Virus record (IMG/VR): IMGVR_UViG_3300012528_002855
Span: 1-34,058 of that record
Reading direction: 5' to 3' (one strand)
From: a virus
Length of the DNA stretch: 34,058 nt
Positions within the stretch are counted from its first letter, which is position 1. Each line of letters opens with the position of its first letter. The position numbers and the translations under genes are program-made. The notes under the pieces were generated by a model. It was not told the DNA's origin. It made no database searches and saw only the letters and a list, made by a program, of their open reading frames with translations. Positions 33,901 through 34,058 of the stretch are shown here, in pieces.

Positions 33901-34058
33901 TCGACAATTGCGCTAAAGAGTGTAGTCCTCTTGATCAACTCACTGATTTGGAAAGGACCATCAGTGATATTGATCACATCCAAATGGAATGTGCCAGAGT
34001 CAACAACAGTTGCATATGCGTCAGAGAAGTCGCCTCTAACTTGCTGACCAATTGTCGG
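24906..34058 (-). CDS. Giant mosaic virion protein, at least 3050 residues (5' end outside window)
   Basis: The frame is open from the window edge to the TGA at 24906. A TTG at 33983 is not needed as start, because 25 sense codons precede it (PTIGQQVRGDFSDAYATVVD and on). Numbering from the edge, residues ~200-2080 contain at least seven helical units with 'A..I..N+..IA.EAV......YP.F' and eight 'C..D...I..AI..D...GGN' units. A LamG-like domain (~993-1160) includes GSFTFEGRFRFNNFNGTKTL, DTWYHIAVAKDVTTSTIRIF and LNGAEVAS. Two tandem HMLIFVNGILQPPGAAY and ILISLNGIIQEPGISYE modules lie near 2650 and 2730, two GGSGY-type repeats near 2850, and an Ig-like domain (~2935-3030, LNYQWQKKEYG) near the C-terminus. 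It heads the baseplate cluster at about the T4 gp6/gp7 position but resembles neither. It is probably a fiber-like or peripheral baseplate component. Confidence 0.88.
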   Translation of the reverse strand, partial: PTIGQQVRGDFSDAYATVVDSGTFHLDVINITDGPFQISELIKRTTLFSAIVDSVVLLNTEGIYKFGESITNFEGDTAIVESTNIDENGDLTDTLLVSKTSGTAKYETGIFDLKLNEYIYSATSKIVSQIIFISPYLDPNNGQPVDTLIINAGSTFFGLIYERLVAIQNPNIILDDISQSSITPVEIYNPETRINEDFLDFEQIRSTEIEYENLQGGVFAKGDELRNRSLFYSNVRTNATPRAFDAARLIRLNKDEIVDRAERWIAVIHPDFYYPGDVQTNPLSRYKDATRIIFKNLDKIVLNAYDDMKTQYPGTLAGDKDGYLADIRLWTECMALDLHSGGNQYALKWINEYFSNNAISYDRVTAELIYMLGKAKEYVDASITNNYGGLWTAVNSADQAIGYVDESLTADQSPGDPYGTPGSNTSNNDPESCSDVRAAVTTIWTWQDESLTAGNLNDAPEESKPSFTINQDKCRRDIGYFVDAIANDVGSNGEFNSQFFAENYFDETGEYLLNGLYGEVPESITALNKARDMMYYAMNNLMFVKDLEVLHDPTTYGGAAPGHTYDTNYANGNNQSLTNCLDIQQTVRELANIVTTSLSAENTHNLTGAISYTSEGLGGPKIVGLYADPVAAYGGAHNGEYIDAADLLLRNKEMVAAEALFVYKTANPGFTVSPGNDSDCIDDIKDVIEAIAYDMKYGGNSRVYDAGTYSIAYDNSTATAQQVTDIYAEVSTIAQDVIRNSATSHAVSNLTGNTFTVAAPIVTLQPGDSFTYVGSGKVSTATTTHNVMSATYDEVNGTITLTVDGTVGFGNGSQVILQHLHFTHDEGDYFYPRVSITGVHGKKQFFNTTITPDQSLTPCNTQTSLFQTLLSVYTLSYTNGNMSHATRTAPTEYIITDGGYQTGEVIRVTKFAYKGADGGNKLFFADEVLKGMTSGGSAIIKGANSGLKWIYTGNVTGTFQIGEYITNSTLEVNSVNLSNIVYDSTILNNTSSYEFVVGGSSYIREATRTYDFGFENGSFTFEGRFRFNNFNGTKTLFDNSLDAVDTLGCDLTVGNSGNNITLSQNGVTVVQTTTAAMATDTWYHIAVAKDVTTSTIRIFLNGAEVASAVDNNNYGISQEMHIGADAAGANNFEGYLDNICVRKGYADFTAAFTVATSVDFTRLGVVLGLNAQQPIIVGTGDVYATLEDTNLSSATLGAIDYEAKRITIEEVDLGDQLARDAADIINLNRAWIAEEAVGIMQAHYPDFNIPGDYQGGLDGTNICIRDTKDYIIPAIVSDLRDGGNYNVIVNSRFYRNKGGDLKFIGNELLQTLYAWREVVKLCQYVISTSDTDLTGTYTTKLRVPHSLSGTSAVESRLDTLGDTIADELAPTGHRFRNAGDLIWKNRDYIAEETVGHIENLYTISLGGNNVQTLIIPDRSACIRDLKEYILPAIIGDLATGGNYQTQAAIDFYLNSDNEILFITNELQPMLDAFEFAKTLCEKAVNNLLLSPGETAAEQGAAAIYQDEYYTAVYTNRSAYRDSDVTLDPKQYDQTRSQSDRYVDAANMIERNKHIIAKEAVGMMNDLSKFADFQVPGGQQNCIDDVVGILDALVHDIRFGGNAEIYEAGKLYIREDGFLSHIEGEEEATKTVFKFARDMAILTIRNGFGRFNIDGHNDSSYTFESYERNGASDNRIAAARSIEENVRFIAEEAVLRGVAQYPSLTIPGGNINCVHDVADVIYWMSWNLQNGGDNMMVTSAEFYISQGNLQHITSQSTESIWIFNTARDIAKQIYQGGNPTVSPGNTYSVKAIDTAISDTDVDTEVNALIQVVTDTIADPSGGDLVTYPKSAATYTGSLPNIWPCKYSGDLPIRDLDVTWDFSVGGSGSADWNQACATQAGAITTLMDILVQGVNEGIAGNGLNYYGSTVTKVDGTYIAPTEYNMGSCYDVRQAINTLFDLYMTAFASGTNSNKVDARLIHFNREAIKKRAYDQTVTFYPAYAGDADFADQVIDAVIYDIITKGNNAAFDKLSTWFDGDGNFIVYTNVTRTHLIYHLTRIREYVKSIIYSPTSAGWQPYITTPGIYIPPNRPEWDQESTEYDMDSSINPFEYALERSQFPTETKTTFVPSTDVVNLSTTYDEGYDWNTDPQLVVLTPTVPVGYDRAEYRVRINRANFFRRGDVVQYIPTSGNLLSGINQTYYYILNADSTFFEIGEYSTHDARYQPFALDTSDTNEHLFQVVVRSGIVRETTTYGNPDNTTPIQGGILNADVLYGTTSDVHAEISAQSFNTAVIKETFMYIRLSNLTDTQVSTFENGERIHLSGDNLSIGQILQVNYYDNNSYAIVKVIDKTGGAWVNGNVLVGEDSLTEGTIEVMTDRMLINVDLGDYANGDKIFKKADNTEADIVFYNNKTGSIISNEGGRVVMDVETIQSSWESNDIIYGSLTDYILNVQGIYQPNGVIEVNDIIHGVAVYELNIASTFTEAGIATTFRPGDEVNLLQGTVIKNPGFTAIVTKYQPYDGTTNPVTPHKLWIANIQPVGSGAPVSDLNISGNNIGKFEVGTAFPTIYATVSSVTETAYQSYGKVAAVEQNGITARIWVEQAVGVFTNNMSLRSDDGWAAGVTTASTLTGRVDRYFRGFDGQQTDFSLSIENGQAYFPDPAGHMLIFVNGILQPPGAAYTAFSDQIQFTEPPEIGSEFIGYYIGKLRQLDDISFEFDSLKSSFNLKLDGIFYSLTLTEGVSSATILPENNILISLNGIIQEPGISYEIVGSRIIFSEVPRAGSTFVGFSYIGSDADVISATVVPPIESGDELEIEGEEFAREVALIESSNSLITFEYTGSVKGRNAEALSEITLGQVVTASITNPGDGYTSKPNVEIISSTGFDARVTPMMGVSRVEVKSGGVGYGLPLVQVETTVADDFVTPVGEPVNNGQDIYAGEATDPAGNPIIVDEGLIAILSNPVNVTVNQGQTASFTVVGEFRRASDGAINTTTLNYQWQKKEYGQTSWSNIVGANSAIFNTGITTQQDDGDEYRVAITAAGATPVYSYSAILSVQIGTTIITNFSPAQIFDDA
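28000..33300 (-). repeat. Diverged helical repeats in the giant protein
   Basis: Diverged protein-level repeats are seen. The GGN/GGD-type motif lies near 33035 (LHSGGNQYALKWI), 32590 (VGSNGEFNSQFF), 31965 (MKYGGNSRVYDAG), 30205 (RDGGNYNVIV), 29735 (ATGGNYQTQA), 29265 (RFGGNAEIYEAG), 28865 (QNGGDNMMVT) and 28050 (TKGNNAAFDKL). Seven of the units are preceded by an N+..IA.EAV-type helix. The four from 30205 to 28865 are spaced 130-160 residues apart. Confidence 0.8.

Noticed and set aside
33981-33983. TTG as the start of the giant gene
   Set aside because: The frame is open for 25 more codons to the window edge with similar composition, so the true start is probably outside the window.
1-34058. 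tRNA genes, integrase, insertion sequences, photosynthesis or other host-like metabolic genes
   Set aside because: I looked for them because they are common in cyanophages, but no sequence in this window supports any of them.

Overview
The window looks like the tail, baseplate and neck region of a T4-like cyanophage (a myovirus infecting marine Synechococcus or Prochlorococcus). The assignment rests on a run of T4-type genes in T4 order: gp8, then gp13, gp14, gp15 and gp16. Between and upstream of them lie very large virion genes of types known from marine cyanomyoviruses: a DUF4815 protein, a YHYH protein, a cupredoxin-tailed protein and a repeat-built fiber. I see no host-like metabolic gene, tRNA, integrase, insertion sequence or CRISPR. 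Both genus and host are inference.

All 14 genes are on the minus strand, so the transcriptional order runs from high to low coordinates. (1) 34058-24906: a giant virion protein of at least 3050 residues, open at the window edge, with helical repeats, a LamG-like domain and a C-terminal Ig-like domain. (2) 24909-23311: a YHYH-domain protein with its own Ig-like domain. (3) 23285-21810: a fiber-like protein ending in a cupredoxin-like domain. (4) 21810-19969: a Gly-rich beta-repeat protein. (5) 19931-18396: baseplate wedge gp8. (6) 18392-10956: a 2478-residue DUF4815 baseplate protein. (7) 10881-10418: two small helical proteins overlapping by ATGA, followed by the only clear intrinsic terminator. 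(8) 10335-3538: a 2265-residue tail-fiber-like protein. (9) 3531-399: neck gp13 and gp14, tail terminator gp15 and small terminase gp16, packed end to end. (10) 373-1: the start of an unrecognised gene cut by the window edge.

Coding is very dense, with several ATGA or TAATG couplings. The few real gaps (25 to 82 bases) mostly hold an A+T-rich octamer close to the T4 late-promoter consensus TATAAATA, which suggests late expression as several transcription units. Three giant genes take about 69% of the window.

Together the products should build the baseplate wedge and its peripheral fibers, the neck that joins head to tail, the cap that ends the tail tube, and the DNA-recognition part of the packaging motor. 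The most interesting features are in the large accessory virion proteins. These are mosaics of a few short modules, including a GGSGY-type beta repeat and a 'vGE..vG..SGA.A' repeat, which recur in otherwise unrelated proteins and even inside gp14 and gp8. Other notable modules are the LamG-like, Ig-like, YHYH and cupredoxin-like domains. I found no defence, toxin or mobile system.
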